This document shows, one piece after another, positions 1-7,451 of a stretch of DNA of 28,612 bases. Under the pieces are notes generated by a model. The model worked only from the letters and a program-made list of their open reading frames with translations, did not search any database and was not told where the DNA came from. The DNA is from CAZHZT01 sp964537285 (GTDB lineage Bacteria; Bacteroidota; Bacteroidia; Chitinophagales; Saprospiraceae), in NCBI GenBank assembly GCA_964537285.1, contig CAZHZT010000073.1, positions 1 through 28,612 on the forward strand, given 5' to 3'. Position 1 is the first letter of the stretch; each line of letters opens with the position of its first letter. The translations under genes and the position numbers were made by a program.

Positions 1-153
1 CGGCTGCCAGCCTTTCAAAAAGCTAAATTGAATAAGGCCGGTCCTAAAATATTGACTTAGGTTCCTGCCAAGGAATGGCAGCATCTTAATAACCTGAGCT
101 ATTAAGGCGAGGACAAGACGCAGAGTGGAACCTAAAGGCTCCTTTTTGGCCAT
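1..153 (-). CDS. partial ORF downstream of ribA, unidentified
   Basis: An open frame begins with ATG at 153-151 and runs without a stop through the window edge (51 codons visible). It has a hydrophobic stretch (LRLVLALIAQVIKMLPFLG) and basic residues, then RTGLIQFSFLKGWQP. It follows ribA on the same strand after a 25-bp gap, so it could be co-transcribed. I recognise no family. A short open frame can also occur by chance. Confidence 0.3.
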   Translation of the reverse strand, partial: MAKKEPLGSTLRLVLALIAQVIKMLPFLGRNLSQYFRTGLIQFSFLKGWQP

Positions 154-178
154 AACAACTACTTCAGAATAAGATCTG

Positions 179-775
179 TTAAAGGACTTTTATTCCATTC
201 AGTAAATGCCCCATTAAGTCCCTTTTAGTTTTCAGGTAAAAGGAATTATCTTTTTTGGGATCAATAACGATGGGTACTCGATCAACCACTTTGATGGGTG
301 AGTTGGATAATGCTTCTATTTTGAGAGGATTATTGGTGAGTAAGCGCACGGAAGAAATATTCAGATCCGCTAAGATATAGACAGCTGCATCATATTGCCT
401 TGCATCCACTTCAAAGCCCAGGTGTGTATTCGCCTCAGCTGTATTAAGCCCCTGATCTTGCAGATTGTAGGCCTTAAGCTTATTGATCAGGCCGATACCG
501 CGCCCTTCCTGACGCAAGTAAATCAAGGCCCCACCCTCTTTTCCGATCATTTCCAAGGATCTTGAGAGTTGTTCTCCGCAATCACAACGGTTAGACCCCA
601 TGACATCTCCTGTAAAACATTCAGAGTGAATGCGAATGAGCACAGGTTTATCTGTATCGATAGGTTCGCGCACCAATGCCAGGTGAGGCATAGGTTCATT
701 TTCGTGATCGGCATAAGCGATCATATTAAAATCGCCCAGGGGCGTTGGAATATTTGCTTCCGCTTGTCTCCTCAT
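179..775 (-). CDS. ribA: GTP cyclohydrolase II (stand-alone RibA)
   Basis: The 198-residue cytosolic enzyme hydrolyses GTP to 2,5-diamino-6-ribosylamino-4(3H)-pyrimidinone 5'-phosphate, formate and pyrophosphate, the first step of riboflavin synthesis. The zinc-binding cysteines are C53, C64 and C66 in SECFTGDVMGSNRCDCGEQ. The signature RQEGRGIGL lies at 88-96. The catalytic Asp/Arg pair (D126/R128 in E. coli) corresponds to D124 and R126 in FEVDARQYD. The C-terminal VRLLTNNPLKIEAL and RVPIVI blocks are typical. The length matches stand-alone RibA (about 196 residues), so there is no fused RibB (DHBP synthase) domain. ATG at 775-773 is the natural start, and only a few dispensable residues precede TPLG. 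No murQ-type or riboflavin neighbours are visible upstream, and the next frame downstream is cut by the window edge. Confidence 0.96.
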   Translation of the reverse strand: MRRQAEANIPTPLGDFNMIAYADHENEPMPHLALVREPIDTDKPVLIRIHSECFTGDVMGSNRCDCGEQLSRSLEMIGKEGGALIYLRQEGRGIGLINKLKAYNLQDQGLNTAEANTHLGFEVDARQYDAAVYILADLNISSVRLLTNNPLKIEALSNSPIKVVDRVPIVIDPKKDNSFYLKTKRDLMGHLLNGIKVL

Positions 776-794
776 TAAAACGTAGGTTTGACTA

Positions 795-852
795 AGAGGC
801 TTTCTACAAATTACTTTTGTACCGATAGTACAGCATATTCCAGCAAGCCTCT
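795..852 (-). promoter_or_regulatory. candidate ribA promoter and leader hairpin
   Basis: Reading the minus strand upstream of ribA, TAATTTG (complement of 807-813) matches the Bacteroidota -7 box TAnnTTTG and lies about 32 bp before the ATG. It sits between complementary 8-mers AGAGGCTT (845-852) and AAGCCTCT (795-802, as read on the minus strand), which could fold. I see no good -33 TTTG at the right distance and nothing that looks like an FMN riboswitch. Confidence 0.3.
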
Positions 853-979
853 AAAATTAATTTCAAAAGAGAAACTGAAAAACAGGAGGGATTGTTCCAA
901 AAAAATAAGCCAAGAGGCAGTCTGTTGACCTCCTCCTGGCTTCTCATTAACACCAGATCTTTGCTGTTTTTTTGTTTGC

Positions 980-1177
980 CTAAAACCGATAATTGCGTTT
1001 ACTTCGTGATGTAGACTCTAGCAGCAAGGAACCTAAAGTAAAGGCTCCGCCCAGTGCGAATGACCCTAATGCAATGTAAAGAATGAGCATGATACCTAAG
1101 TTTTTGAAGATTTTCAAAAAATGTGTAAACAACTGCTCAATGGGATTGATATGAACCAAGATGGCACTAAAGCGCAA
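980..1177 (-). CDS. doubtful small single-TM ORF
   Basis: A 65-codon frame starts at a TTG (1177-1175). An internal ATG at 1091 would give 36 residues. It encodes one hydrophobic helix (IMLILYIALGSFALGGAFTLG) followed by a basic tail (RSKRNYRF), a layout seen in genuine small membrane proteins. There is no clear ribosome-binding site or promoter and no recognisable family. It may well be a chance frame. Confidence 0.2.
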   Translation of the reverse strand: MRFSAILVHINPIEQLFTHFLKIFKNLGIMLILYIALGSFALGGAFTLGSLLLESTSRSKRNYRF

Positions 1178-1449
1178 TGGATCAGTTCTTTCGCAATGTT
1201 TTGGGCATGGGAGTTTAGTCCGTAAATCAGCGTGGGAGATAGTATTGCTCAGTTTAAAAACTTTTATAGACCTAAAAGCTTAATTTCCGTTTTTCCTGTT
1301 ACCTGCCTAAAAACAACTTATTTCTACTATATTTATATTAATTAGTGCTTTGATTGCCCTTCAAATATCTGATTTTTTTTCTGATCTGCAAATAAAAAGT
1401 GCAACTTTTTTTAAAAGTTTACACCTGCTTAGTGAACAGTTAAAAGTGA

Positions 1450-1560
1450 TTGATTATTGTCTGTAAAAATAAATTTGGATGGGCGCTTGGTTTCAGGCTT
1501 TTCGATGAAAAGCCTGAAACCAAGCGCCCATCCAAATTTATTTTTACAGACAATAATCAA
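1450..1560. repeat. 111-bp perfect palindrome (54-bp arms, 3-nt loop)
   Basis: Positions 1450-1503 are the exact reverse complement of 1507-1560, with only GAT (1504-1506) between them. I checked every position of the arms and found no mismatch. The inner arm is GC-rich (GGGCGCTTGG, CAGGCTTTTC) and the outer arm AT-rich. It touches the murQ stop codon (TAG, complement of 1561-1563) with no spacer. There is no T-run after the stem in either direction, so it does not look like an ordinary intrinsic terminator, although it would certainly form a hairpin in a murQ transcript. Confidence 0.97.
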
Positions 1561-2370
1561 CTATTTTTTCAAAAAAAAATTTATTGCATTTCGGACACTC
1601 CCGTGCTCACTCAACAATTTTTCGGCCAAAGAACGATCTATTTCCAGCTTTTCCATAAGCATCCTGGCACCTCTTTCCACGAGCTTGTTATTGCTAAGTT
1701 GCATGTCTACCATTTTGTTATCAAGAACCCGGCCAAGTTGGATCATAACGCTTGTACTTAGCATATTGAGCACTAATTTCTGAGCAGTTCCCGCTTTCAT
1801 ACGTGTACTTCCGGTAACAAACTCAGGCCCTACTATTACTTCAACCGGAAAATCAGCATAAGTAGCCAGGGGACTATTGAGGTTGCATGTAACTCCACCT
1901 GTTATTATTCCATTTTCCTGGCAGGCTTTCAGGCCGTGCACAACATAAGGTGTTGTACCTGAGGCAGTAATTCCTACCACCACATCCTTGGAAGTAATTT
2001 CATGAGCATTCAGATCCTTCCAGGCCTGAGATGGACTATCCTCAGCGAATTCCACTGCTTTACGGATAGCTCCGTCACCACCAGCAATAAGACCAATCAC
2101 CCAATCATGTGGTACTCCAAAGGTAGGAGGACATTCAGAGGCATCGACGATTCCAAGGCGGCCACTGGTTCCCGCTCCGATATAGAATAAGCGCCCGCCT
2201 TCGCGCATCTTTTCTACTACTGCATTTACAAGTGCTTCTATAGCTGGAATAACTTTTTGTACAGCAGTGGGAACACTTTGGTCCTCTTTATTAATGTTGT
2301 ATAATAGTTCTGAAACACTCATTTTTTCGAGATGCCGATAAGAGGAGGATTTCTCGGTTGTTTTTTGCAT
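1561..2370 (-). CDS. murQ: N-acetylmuramic acid 6-phosphate etherase
   Basis: The 269-residue cytosolic enzyme cleaves the D-lactyl ether of MurNAc-6-phosphate to give GlcNAc-6-phosphate and D-lactate in cell-wall sugar recycling. It is a SIS-fold protein. The sugar-phosphate loop IGAGTSGRLG lies at 64-73, and DASECPPTFG at 76-85 holds the catalytic glutamate (E79, equivalent to E. coli E83). A second conserved Glu is in EFAEDS (E110), and the family signature GPEFVTGSTRMKAGTAQK is at 182-199. It is slightly shorter than the E. coli protein (298) at the C-terminus, as is common in Bacteroidota. The ATG at 2370-2368 is the only sensible start. No kinase (AnmK) or transporter neighbour is present. 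A tandem palindromic element sits directly upstream and a 111-bp palindrome directly downstream. Confidence 0.95.
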   Translation of the reverse strand: MQKTTEKSSSYRHLEKMSVSELLYNINKEDQSVPTAVQKVIPAIEALVNAVVEKMREGGRLFYIGAGTSGRLGIVDASECPPTFGVPHDWVIGLIAGGDGAIRKAVEFAEDSPSQAWKDLNAHEITSKDVVVGITASGTTPYVVHGLKACQENGIITGGVTCNLNSPLATYADFPVEVIVGPEFVTGSTRMKAGTAQKLVLNMLSTSVMIQLGRVLDNKMVDMQLSNNKLVERGARMLMEKLEIDRSLAEKLLSEHGSVRNAINFFLKK

Positions 2371-2386
2371 GGTATTTATATTTTTA

Positions 2387-2495
2387 GTTCTTTGACATAA
2401 ATTGTGGAAAATGGAACTTCAAAATGATAAAACCCGAATGCCCTGGAGGCTGAAGGGATTATCATTTTAAAGTTCCACACAATTTGTCAAAGAAC
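2387..2495. repeat. palindromic GTTCTTTGACA element, copy 1
   Basis: A 109-bp inverted-repeat unit. The left end GTTCTTTGACATAAATTGTG is complementary to the right end CACAATTTGTCAAAGAAC, with inner arms AAAATGATAA/TTATCATTTT around an unpaired core near 2432-2459. It repeats as copy 2 with a period of 120 bp. The right arm has lost a few bases relative to copy 2. It lies between murQ and the amidohydrolase region and may form the murQ leader. It looks like a non-coding MITE-like or REP-like element. No transposase is linked. Confidence 0.85.
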
Positions 2496-2506
2496 GTATA
2501 TTTTTA

Positions 2507-2623
2507 GTTCTTTGACATAAATTGTGGAAAATAGAACTTCAAAATGATAAAACCTGAATGCCATGGAGGCTGAAGGGATTATCATTTTGAAACTCCATTT
2601 TATCACAATTTATGTCAAAGAAC
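2507..2623. repeat. palindromic GTTCTTTGACA element, copy 2
   Basis: Second tandem copy of the element, 120 bp after copy 1. Its left arm differs from copy 1 at a few positions only (for example ATGGAAC to ATAGAAC). Its right arm is fuller and ends CACAATTTATGTCAAAGAAC, restoring pairing with the left end over roughly 44 bp with a few mismatches. A half-copy recurs at 10406-10434, so the family is dispersed. Confidence 0.85.
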
Positions 2624-2637
2624 CAAAAACTATTGCT

Positions 2638-2814
2638 ATGCCGCTTGTTATTGCCCAAAACCTGATAACCATGCAAACAAATGAAGTGCCTGAAACCAGA
2701 ACGTTCGCTTTGTACCTCAAAAAACCAGATGTGAAACAAATTGCTTCCAAGGCGCCAATAGCGGAAATACTTAAAAACCTGAAATCCATATCCTCTATTC
2801 AGATAAACGAATAG
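2638..2814 (+). CDS. doubtful 58-aa ORF beside repeat copy 2
   Basis: From ATG 2638 the frame encodes 58 residues (MPLVIAQNLITMQTNEVPET... ending SISSIQINE) with an ordinary soluble composition. A longer version would have to start inside the palindromic element, which is unlikely. It overlaps the end of the convergent amidohydrolase by 20 bp. No family, promoter or ribosome-binding site was recognised. It could be a remnant brought in with the repeats. Confidence 0.25.
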   Translation: MPLVIAQNLITMQTNEVPETRTFALYLKKPDVKQIASKAPIAEILKNLKSISSIQINE

Positions 2815-4519
2815 AGCCTTCTTTAGCTTTAGTTGAAAAAGGGTTCAATCGCAGGGCAGCATTATTATATTCAGTTGCTACGGAACGTTTACCCTGAAGT
2901 TTGTAAGCTTTGGCAATTACCAGGTAAGCCTCGTAATCATCGGGATAATTATTAATTTGTTGCTCAGCAATAATGATAGCCTCCTCCGTTCGATTGAAGT
3001 AGAGTAATTCTTCTGCCAGTCGAAGCAGTTGATAGCGATCATTTCGGAGTTTATGCTGGCGAATCCAATCGGGAAGTAATTTGATGCTTTTCTGAATACC
3101 AATTTCGTCAATTAATGTCCCCAAAGTATCTTTTAAAGGAGGCTTTTCGAGTTCTTGCTCTATGATCAGCATTATACTATCTAAAAAAGTCCTGGAATAG
3201 TGATTACCATGAAAAAATACCCTTTCAATTTTTTTAGTATTGGCAATATTATCCAGAGGATTGGAATTAAGCAAAACCAAGTTAGCAATTTTACCGGTTT
3301 CTACACTTCCAAAATCTTCTTGCTTTCCCATAAAAACCGCCGGGTTCCAGGTAGCAGTTTTCAGGGCCTGAAATGGGGTAAAACCGGCATCTACCATGAG
3401 TTGAAGCTCATCGTGCAGACTAAAACCAGGGAAGCAGAAGGGATTCGTATAATCTGTCCCTGCAAGAAAAGGAATTCCTTTTTCAAGCATTCCTGGCAAT
3501 AAGGAGATTAATAATTCAAAATTCGCCTTTTTATTTTTTGGGTATTCAGGATCATAGAAGCGACGTGCGGAGCTCCAATATTTTCTTTTTTCATAAGGGA
3601 TATATTTCAAACGGTCTTCTGTGAAGATAAAGTTGGAATCCAGATAGCCAAAAACCTGGTTAACCGTAAGTGTCGGGCATTGCCACATATTGTATTTGGC
3701 TACAGTATCGCAGGTGGAAAGAAATTTTTCCTTATCAAAGGATTCTACTAATAACTTAAGTCGATTATTACCGTAAAACTTCCGCTTATTATAATTTTAG
3801 TTCCTGATCGTTTTTAAAATCTTATCCTTTTTTGATGAGCACTCAACCAGCCAGCCATTAAGGTGCTCGGCACTTTTTTGGCCAGCTCTGGCAGCATCTT
3901 GCAAACTCACCCCATTGGGCACGTGCCCGGCAAAGGAAACACCTTTTTCCTTACATAAGCGGGCAATCTCAAAGTAACTCTCTTCGCTCAGCAAAGAATA
4001 CACTTTTAAAAAGTCTACACCTGCTTGTTGTTGGTTCTCAATAATTTTTTCTACATCATTAATGTTTTTTACAGCCACTGAGCTCTTCCAAATTGGAGCA
4101 GGCCCATCGATAATAGGCCCTGAAGCATATATTTCAGGGCCTATTCTAGCACCAGCCTTTATTTCATTTTTTAGCCTTTTTGTGTGAAAAGGATTTCCAA
4201 ACATTTCCCTTATTCCGGTAACACCATTGGCAATACAGAGCGGGAAGTAGTAGTCTTCTGATCTCCAGTTATGAGTGTGCATATCCCATAATCCCGGGAT
4301 TAGAAAAAGCCCCGAGCAATTAATCACAACTTGTTTGTACTCAGTTAAGCCAGTAGGTTGGATGTTCCCAATTCTTTTCCCGTCAATAGTAACATCCTGA
4401 TTTTTGATAAGCGTTCCTGCTTTGGTGTCTATAATATTTACATTTTGGAGAACGATCGTTTGGCCATAACTTGATGTACAAAATGAACAGATAAAAAGAT
4501 AAAAAATTAGCTTTTGCAT
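2795..4519 (-). pseudogene. secreted amidohydrolase with C-terminal TPR region, interrupted by in-frame TAA
   Basis: A signal peptide (MQKLIFYLFICSFCTSSYGQ) is followed by an amidohydrolase-superfamily metallohydrolase of the prolidase/imidazolonepropionase-like group. Metal-site motifs are HTH (H81, H83), a candidate bridging lysine in FLKVY (K172), AGHVP (H199) and SAEHL (H219), then, after the break, GTDYTNP with the metal aspartate. SVETGKIANLVLLNSNPLDN is the usual closing strand segment. The last 110 or so residues are TPR-like. A single TAA (complement of 3797-3799) interrupts the frame. The 36 codons after it stay open in the same frame and join the downstream half, so the intact protein would be 574 residues. 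This is a nonsense mutation, a sequencing error, or (least likely) readthrough. The substrate cannot be told. Both halves keep their motifs, so decay would be recent. It is divergent from the SIR2 operon. Confidence 0.85.
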
Positions 4520-4536
4520 AGGTCAATATTTTTGGC

Positions 4537-4568
4537 TTTGGAATATTTTCATTTGTCAAATAATTTAT
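4537..4568 (+). promoter_or_regulatory. candidate promoter of the SIR2-STAND operon
   Basis: TTTG (4537-4540), 20 bp, then TAATTTAT (4561-4568) fits the Bacteroidota housekeeping pattern of a -33 TTTG and a -7 TAnnTTTG except for the last G. The predicted start of transcription would leave a leader of only about 15 nt before ATG 4589. It lies in the 69-bp gap shared with the divergent amidohydrolase gene. Confidence 0.5.
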
Positions 4569-4588
4569 AAATATTAATTTTATAGATT

Positions 4589-5701
4589 ATGAATGAAATG
4601 ACCAATATAAATGATCTAATCGACTGGGAAATAATCGTCCAGACCATAAAAGAAGACAAGTGCATTCTCTTCTTAGGGCCGGAGGTCTATACAGATGAAT
4701 CCGGGAATACCCTTGAGCAACAGATAATGAGTTTCCTGGAGTTAGAGAATGATAAAGATATTCAAAATTATTACTCTAAGGATGGTTTATTCCTGTTTCA
4801 TTCTGAAGAAGGAAAAACTCGTTTGTACTATCGCCTGAAACGATTTTTTGATCAATCTTTTCCAAAAGCACAAGCAATATTAGAAAAGATTGTAGATATT
4901 CCATTCCAGTTTATAGTCGTACTTACTCCCGATAATTTATTGGAAAAAACATTTCTGGAAAAGCAGTTCAATTGCAAAACTGACTTTTACTGGAAAAACC
5001 GGACGCCATCCACGAGTGTCAACCTTCCCTCCAAACACAGGCCGCTAATCTACAATATGTTCGGGAGTATAAAAGAGAGGGATTCTCTTATTCTCACGCA
5101 CGAAGATCTGTTTGATTATTTCAATTCCATTTTAGGGGCCAGAAGTATGCCTGATGAATTAAAAAACCTTATTAGCCAGACAGATAACTTTCTTTTCCTG
5201 GGCATTCGTTTTGATCGCTGGTATATGCAGTTACTATTAAGAGTGTTGGCAAAATACAACGCACAAAATAACTTTTTGCGCTATGCTTCCAGTTTAAAAA
5301 TATCTCCGGACATCATTTCCTTTTGCATGGAACAGTTCAGAATTACCTTTGTGGATCTGGAAATTGAGGATATTGTTGAAAAATTGCATAAAGAATGTGA
5401 AACACGTCATTTATTAAGAGAACCTGAAGAGGAAAATACTTCAGAACTTACCCGAATACGAGCGCTTATCGCAAAAGCCAGAACAGATGAGGCCATTACC
5501 CGGTTCAATCAACTGCTCACTGATGCCGGAGAGCCGGCGGAAGAACTACTGGATCAACTCATTCTCAATACGGAAAGACTGAATCGACTGAACCGCAAAA
5601 TCAATAATGCAACCATCACCGAAAGTGATGCAGAGGTTAAATACAATCAGATCACTCAGAGAATACTAGCATTAGTTAACGAAGCGAAACCCTTTGAATA
5701 A
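4589..5701 (+). CDS. SIR2-like domain protein with C-terminal effector-associated domain (EAD11-like)
   Basis: A 370-residue cytosolic protein with no signal peptide. Residues 1-270 resemble the SIR2_2 Rossmann-fold family: CILFLGPEVY (25-34) for the first nucleotide loop, FIVVLTPDNLLE (108-119) where families have TTNYD..LE, IYNMFGS (154-160) where Y.LHG is usual, LILTHEDLFDYF (167-178) and FLFLGIRFDRWYMQLLLRVL (201-220). The expected catalytic His is F158, and the usual Asn of TTNYD is missing, so NAD hydrolysis is doubtful. Residues 285-367 are a helical domain (LTRIRALIAKARTDEAITRF..., LILNTERLNRL, VKYNQITQRILALV) like the EAD adaptors described in Bacteroidota/Cyanobacteria conflict systems. 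It is the first gene of a four-gene operon, 1 bp from the STAND ATPase. Inference: an effector or adaptor recruited to the ATPase. Confidence 0.75.
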   Translation: MNEMTNINDLIDWEIIVQTIKEDKCILFLGPEVYTDESGNTLEQQIMSFLELENDKDIQNYYSKDGLFLFHSEEGKTRLYYRLKRFFDQSFPKAQAILEKIVDIPFQFIVVLTPDNLLEKTFLEKQFNCKTDFYWKNRTPSTSVNLPSKHRPLIYNMFGSIKERDSLILTHEDLFDYFNSILGARSMPDELKNLISQTDNFLFLGIRFDRWYMQLLLRVLAKYNAQNNFLRYASSLKISPDIISFCMEQFRITFVDLEIEDIVEKLHKECETRHLLREPEEENTSELTRIRALIAKARTDEAITRFNQLLTDAGEPAEELLDQLILNTERLNRLNRKINNATITESDAEVKYNQITQRILALVNEAKPFE

Positions 5702-5702
5702 T

Positions 5703-7445
5703 ATGAGTCAATACCGATATCCGGGGGCCAATCCTTTTCGCATCGATCAAAGCCATATCTTCTTTGGGCGAAGCAGGGATATTGAAGAGCTGAACCGTTT
5801 TATACAAATGGAAAAGCTGACCATCCTCTATTCCAAATCCGGGTTGGGGAAAAGTTCCCTTATCAATGCAGGCCTTATTCCAAAAATCAAATCGGAAACG
5901 ACCTACTTCCCGCTGCTCATCCGATTAGGCGCTCACGTTGACCACGATTCGACCGGCCCTTTAGAAACGGTAAAAAATGCTCTTGTTCATTCCTACAAAG
6001 AAGTTTCTTTCATTAATAATCTTGCACCTGAGGAAGACTCGATCTGGTATCACACTAAAAACCTTCAGCTCCATTTTCCGGAAAATGCGGGCTTCATTCT
6101 GATATTCGATCAATTTGAAGAATTATTTACTTATCCAATTAAACAAGTAAAAGCATTTAAAAATCAGCTGGCAGAACTATTGTATACTTCCATCCCCCAG
6201 CGCATACTTGAAGTAGTAGAACCCCAAATCAAAGGCGAAAAGAAGATCATTTCAGAAGATCAAATGACCGAGCTTCATCGCGCCATCAATGTTAAAGCAG
6301 TCTTTGCAATTCGTTCTGACAAGCTGCATCTGATGAACGGTTTATCTGATTATTTTCCTTTCATTCTCAAAAAATGCTATGAACTCGGCTCCTTAAGTAA
6401 AATTGCTGCGGAAGACGCTATTATTAATCCGGCACTAGCCAAAGGCGACTTTTTTTCTCCGCGCTTTCAATACGAAGATGAAGCAGTAGAAAAGATCATC
6501 GCCTATTTGACAAAGGAAGGGAAACAAGGCATTGAATCCTTCCAACTCCAGATTCTTTGTCAATCCCTGGAAAAAAAAGTGATTGATCATCAACTGAAAA
6601 CGGTAGATGAGAGTGATATTGGCAATGTTGGTGAAATTTACGAAAACTATTACGACGATCAAATCAACCTGCTTGAATCCCCAGAAGAACGCCTGGCTGC
6701 CCGAAAGCTGATTGAGGAAGCGCTAATTTTTGAAGAAGAAAAACGACGCATTAGCCTTTACCAAGGGCAAATACAAAAGGATCTGGGTATTTCGGAAGAC
6801 CTGCTGGAAAAATTGGTCAAAAGCCGGCTCATACGATCGGAACTCAGTCCCAAAGGAGGCTTTTTATATGAATTAAGCCACGACACCCTTGTTGATCCTA
6901 TTCTGCGCTCCAAAGAGCGGCGCCTTGAAAAAGAACGGAAAGAAGCCGAAGAACAGGCCCAAAGAGAAAAAGAAGTGGAATTGGCTTATATTCGAAAGAA
7001 ACGAAGAAGAGATCGTCGCATAGCAGCTTCGATGGCATTGTTGGCCTTAATTTCTTTGGTAGCCTTCTCCTACGCCCTGTCATCGCGCAACATTGCCGTA
7101 GAGCAAAAAAAACTGGCAGAGGAACAAAAAAAGCTGGCGGAAGAACAAAAAGGAATCGCTATAGAGCAACAAATAAAGGCCGAGAATAGCGAAAAGCTAG
7201 CTAACTCCGTTTTAAAGTCTCTGCTCTTTGAAAAAGCAGGGCAAATCGAAGCCAAAGGAGACGAGTTTCTGAGGTACAATGAAAACCAATACGCCGAACA
7301 CGAATATCAAAGAGCATTGAAACTACTAGAACAGCCCCTGGATAGCTTTATTATTAAAAACAAGCTCGGGCAAAATGTGGATTCCTCTGCATTGGTAAAA
7401 AAGTTGAAGCAAAAGATTTCAACCATCCAAAACAAAAACAACTAA
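5703..7445 (+). CDS. membrane-anchored STAND-type NTPase (nSTAND1-like)
   Basis: I start at ATG 5703 (580 aa), one base after the upstream stop. A TTG at 5694 would only add NN-type residues. The N-terminus YPGANPF..DQSHIFFGRSRDIEEL is the hallmark entry of nSTAND1 P-loop ATPases. Walker A is SKSGLGKSS (K50) and Walker B FILIFDQFEELF (131-142). AVFAIRSDKL near 198-207 matches the conserved sensor strand. A winged-helix-like region and LYELSHDTLVDPIL close the STAND core. Then come a charged coiled coil, a basic stretch RKKRRRDRR, one transmembrane helix (about 440-460), a second coiled coil (EQKKLAEEQKK repeats) and a short TPR-like tail (AEHEYQRALKLLEQ). The positive-inside rule places the ATPase in the cytosol and the tail in the periplasm. 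Typical family members continue into WD40 repeats. Here the frame ends and a WD40-like secreted protein starts 6 bp later. Confidence 0.88.
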   Translation: MSQYRYPGANPFRIDQSHIFFGRSRDIEELNRFIQMEKLTILYSKSGLGKSSLINAGLIPKIKSETTYFPLLIRLGAHVDHDSTGPLETVKNALVHSYKEVSFINNLAPEEDSIWYHTKNLQLHFPENAGFILIFDQFEELFTYPIKQVKAFKNQLAELLYTSIPQRILEVVEPQIKGEKKIISEDQMTELHRAINVKAVFAIRSDKLHLMNGLSDYFPFILKKCYELGSLSKIAAEDAIINPALAKGDFFSPRFQYEDEAVEKIIAYLTKEGKQGIESFQLQILCQSLEKKVIDHQLKTVDESDIGNVGEIYENYYDDQINLLESPEERLAARKLIEEALIFEEEKRRISLYQGQIQKDLGISEDLLEKLVKSRLIRSELSPKGGFLYELSHDTLVDPILRSKERRLEKERKEAEEQAQREKEVELAYIRKKRRRDRRIAASMALLALISLVAFSYALSSRNIAVEQKKLAEEQKKLAEEQKGIAIEQQIKAENSEKLANSVLKSLLFEKAGQIEAKGDEFLRYNENQYAEHEYQRALKLLEQPLDSFIIKNKLGQNVDSSALVKKLKQKISTIQNKNN

Positions 7446-7451
7446 TCGCCT

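Larger units (their letters stand above)
776..1449. other. gene-poor gap between ribA and the long palindrome
   Basis: Apart from the ribA promoter candidate and one doubtful short ORF (980-1177), this 674-bp AT-rich stretch has no gene I can support. A weak hairpin AAGCCAAGAGG...CCTCCTCCTGGCTT lies near 907-942. No tRNA, riboswitch or mobile-element end was recognised. Confidence 0.5.

Noticed and set aside
776..980. FMN riboswitch upstream of ribA
   Set aside because: The conserved RFN-element blocks are absent. Only a short 8-bp stem was found.
1450..1560. Palindrome as intrinsic terminator
   Set aside because: No T-run follows the stem in either direction. The same polarity problem (T before, A after) applies to the palindromes at 10439 and 17920.
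1450..1783. Plus-strand open frames across the palindrome and murQ
   Set aside because: They are produced by the palindrome and by the antisense of murQ. The murQ protein is unmistakable on the minus strand.
2563..2814. 83-codon frame starting inside repeat copy 2
   Set aside because: The first 25 codons are repeat DNA. Only the part from ATG 2638 could be a gene, and that is kept at low confidence.
3797..3799. Stop-codon reassignment or programmed readthrough at TAA
   Set aside because: Several intact genes in the window end in TAA, and no recoding structure is evident. Mutation or sequencing error is simpler.
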